Positions 62,877-64,000 of a stretch of DNA of 64,000 bases are shown here, piece after piece (positions within the stretch are counted from its first letter, which is position 1; every line of letters starts with the position of its first letter). Both the position numbers and the translations under genes were made by a program. The notes beneath the pieces were generated by a model that was given only the letters and a program-made list of their open reading frames with translations, ran no database searches and was not told the origin of the DNA. Source of the stretch: Chromatocurvus sp046260765 (lineage in GTDB: Bacteria > Pseudomonadota > Gammaproteobacteria > Pseudomonadales > Halieaceae); assembly GCA_046260765.1 (NCBI GenBank), contig JBHEOO010000007.1, forward strand, positions 1 through 64,000, given 5' to 3'.

Positions 62877-63851
62877 ATGAAGCTACAGCAGCTCCGGTAT
62901 ATCTGGGAAGTGGCCCACCACGACCTCAATGTGTCGGCGACTGCCCAGAGCCTGTTTACCTCTCAGCCCGGTATCAGCAAGCAGATACGATTGCTCGAGG
63001 ACGAGCTCGGGGTCGAGATATTCTCCCGCAGTGGTAAACACCTGACTCACGTCACGCCGGCGGGCGAGGCGATTCTGGAGGCGGCGGGCGAAGTTCTGCG
63101 CAGGGTGGAGGGCATCAAGCACGTCGCCCAGGAATTTGCCGACGACCGCAAGGGCTCACTCTCGATTGCGACCACGCATACGCAGGCCCGATATGCGCTG
63201 CCGCCGGTCATCGCCGCCTTTATCCAGCGTTATCCCGACGTCGCGCTGCACATGAATCAGGGCACACCCATGCAGATTGCCGAGATGGCATCCGAAGGCG
63301 CGGTGGATTTTGCCATTGCCACCGAGGCGATGGATCTTTTTTCAAATCTGGTCATGCTGCCCTGCTACCGCTGGAACCGCTGTATTCTCGTGCCGAAAGA
63401 TCATCCGCTGACGCAGCTTTCCCGGCTGTCACTTGAAGATGTTGCTGCGCATCCTATCGTGACCTATGTGTTCGGCTTCACCGGACGCTCCAAGCTGGAC
63501 GAGGCCTTCACTGCGGCCCAGCTCACACCAAAAGTCGTATTTACCGCGGCAGACGCCGATGTCATCAAGACCTATGTAAGGCTCGGCCTTGGTATCGGTA
63601 TTGTTGCGCGGATGGCGCACGATGAAAACGCCGAGCCCGATCTTGTCGCTCTTGATGCAACTCACCTCTTTGCACCCAGTGTCACGCATATTGGCTGCCG
63701 TCGCGGCACTTTCCTGCGCGGCTTCATGTACCAGTTCATCGAGGATTTTGCGCCCCATCTTACCCGCGCTGTAGTGCAGAAGGCGTTTGCTGCAAAAAGC
63801 AGAGCGGAGCTTGAACTTCTGTTCGAAGGCGTCGAACTACCGGTTTACTGA
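62877..63851 (+). CDS. cysB: CysB-type LysR transcription regulator
   Basis: A 324-aa LysR protein. The helix-turn-helix is in NVSATAQSLFTSQPGISKQIRLLEDELGVEIFSR (about 18-51). The effector domain has the CysB features TTHTQARYALPPVI, GTPMQIAEMASEGAVDFAIATEA and ADADVIKTYVRLGLGIGI. CysB activates sulfate assimilation and cysteine synthesis with N-acetylserine as inducer. Its stop overlaps convergently with the pabB end by 7 nt. Full length. Confidence 0.92.
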   Translation: MKLQQLRYIWEVAHHDLNVSATAQSLFTSQPGISKQIRLLEDELGVEIFSRSGKHLTHVTPAGEAILEAAGEVLRRVEGIKHVAQEFADDRKGSLSIATTHTQARYALPPVIAAFIQRYPDVALHMNQGTPMQIAEMASEGAVDFAIATEAMDLFSNLVMLPCYRWNRCILVPKDHPLTQLSRLSLEDVAAHPIVTYVFGFTGRSKLDEAFTAAQLTPKVVFTAADADVIKTYVRLGLGIGIVARMAHDENAEPDLVALDATHLFAPSVTHIGCRRGTFLRGFMYQFIEDFAPHLTRAVVQKAFAAKSRAELELLFEGVELPVY

Positions 63852-64000
63852 GGGGCGTGCCGCAGGCCGCTCGCCTCCAGTGACTTGAGAAACGCGCCGA
63901 CCTTGTCGATGGTCTCCTGGTATTCAGCGTTACAGTCTGAATCGGCAACCAGACCGCCGCCGGCCCAGCACAGCATGGTGTCGTTCAGGGCAACCAGTGA
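63845..64000 (-). CDS. pabB: aminodeoxychorismate synthase component I, C-terminal part
   Basis: The window ends inside this gene. The 51 visible residues read LCWAGGGLVADSDCNAEYQETIDKVGAFLKSLE, the conserved C-terminal end of chorismate-binding enzymes; GGGLVADSDxxxEYxET is typical of PabB and anthranilate synthase component I. PabB is preferred over TrpE by the CNAEYQET wording, but the rest would decide. Confidence 0.75.
   Translation of the reverse strand, partial: SLVALNDTMLCWAGGGLVADSDCNAEYQETIDKVGAFLKSLEASGLRHAPQ

Noticed and set aside
1..64000. tRNA, rRNA, insertion sequences, prophage or CRISPR
   Set aside because: I looked in the intergenic stretches and found no clover-leaf, transposase motif, terminal repeats or regular repeat-spacer pattern.

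Overview
The window looks like a chromosomal segment of a marine-type gammaproteobacterium. This rests on a CysB-type LysR regulator, MlaA/MlaC outer-membrane lipid proteins, HAE1-type RND efflux, an Mrp-like antiporter, high GC and dense operons with 4-8 nt overlaps. A Halieaceae/Cellvibrionales-like lineage is a guess from gene content, not from a marker gene. I saw no rRNA, tRNA, CRISPR array, transposase or phage gene.

Layout. 0-8.6 kb: a small membrane protein, polyphosphate kinase, a bestrophin-like protein, and a coupled trio (CotH-like secreted protein, metallophosphatase, membrane patatin). 8.8-10.7 kb: an ECF sigma factor, an anti-sigma domain fused to an AhpD-like domain, and a DoxX-like protein. 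10.7-13.2 kb: a minus-strand set of truncated or fused genes (LCAT-like lipase lacking its catalytic half, DUF547, a CPA1 antiporter lacking its N-terminus) behind a relic of a copper-peptide precursor gene. 13.3-18.3 kb: a secreted zinc protease and the mlaA-RND-mlaC lipid transport operon. 18.4-25.9 kb: a peroxiredoxin with an internal amber codon, a second ECF/anti-sigma pair, a secreted thioredoxin with a CcdA-like reductase, a decayed beta-lactamase gene, NDH-2, and a GGDEF-EAL gene broken into a malic enzyme fragment. 26-32 kb: a hydrolase/OsmC fusion, a YHS protein, and an hvfABCD-type operon (Cys-rich precursor, MNIO/DUF692 enzyme, DUF2063 partner, DoxX protein) with an MBL hydrolase. 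32-45.4 kb: GltS-like, GNAT-nitrilase, HDAC-like, RND efflux, DUF885 and OmpA/DUF4398 genes. 45.6-52.5 kb: MsrB and a nine-gene Mrp-like antiporter operon. 52.5-57 kb: serine hydrolase, amidotransferase/amidoligase pair, MFS. 57-64 kb: moaCDE, flavin reductase, Nudix, Bcp, an isolated yajC, AGCS symporter, 5'-nucleotidase, cysB and the end of pabB.

The most interesting result is a candidate thiol/copper regulon. Four sites share TGTAAC-N13-nnACATC with identical spacing: before hvfA, before the YHS gene, before the thioredoxin-CcdA pair, and before an hvfA relic. Three of the four share the longer TGTAAC-N13-CnACATCAAA. Two paralogous ECF sigma factors of one subtype, each followed by a C4/H30/C34/C37 anti-sigma domain, lie in the same 20 kb and are the natural candidates to read it.

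The second theme is decay. Between 10.7 and 31.9 kb at least seven genes are truncated, frameshifted or fused at deletion junctions, while the flanking regions are intact.
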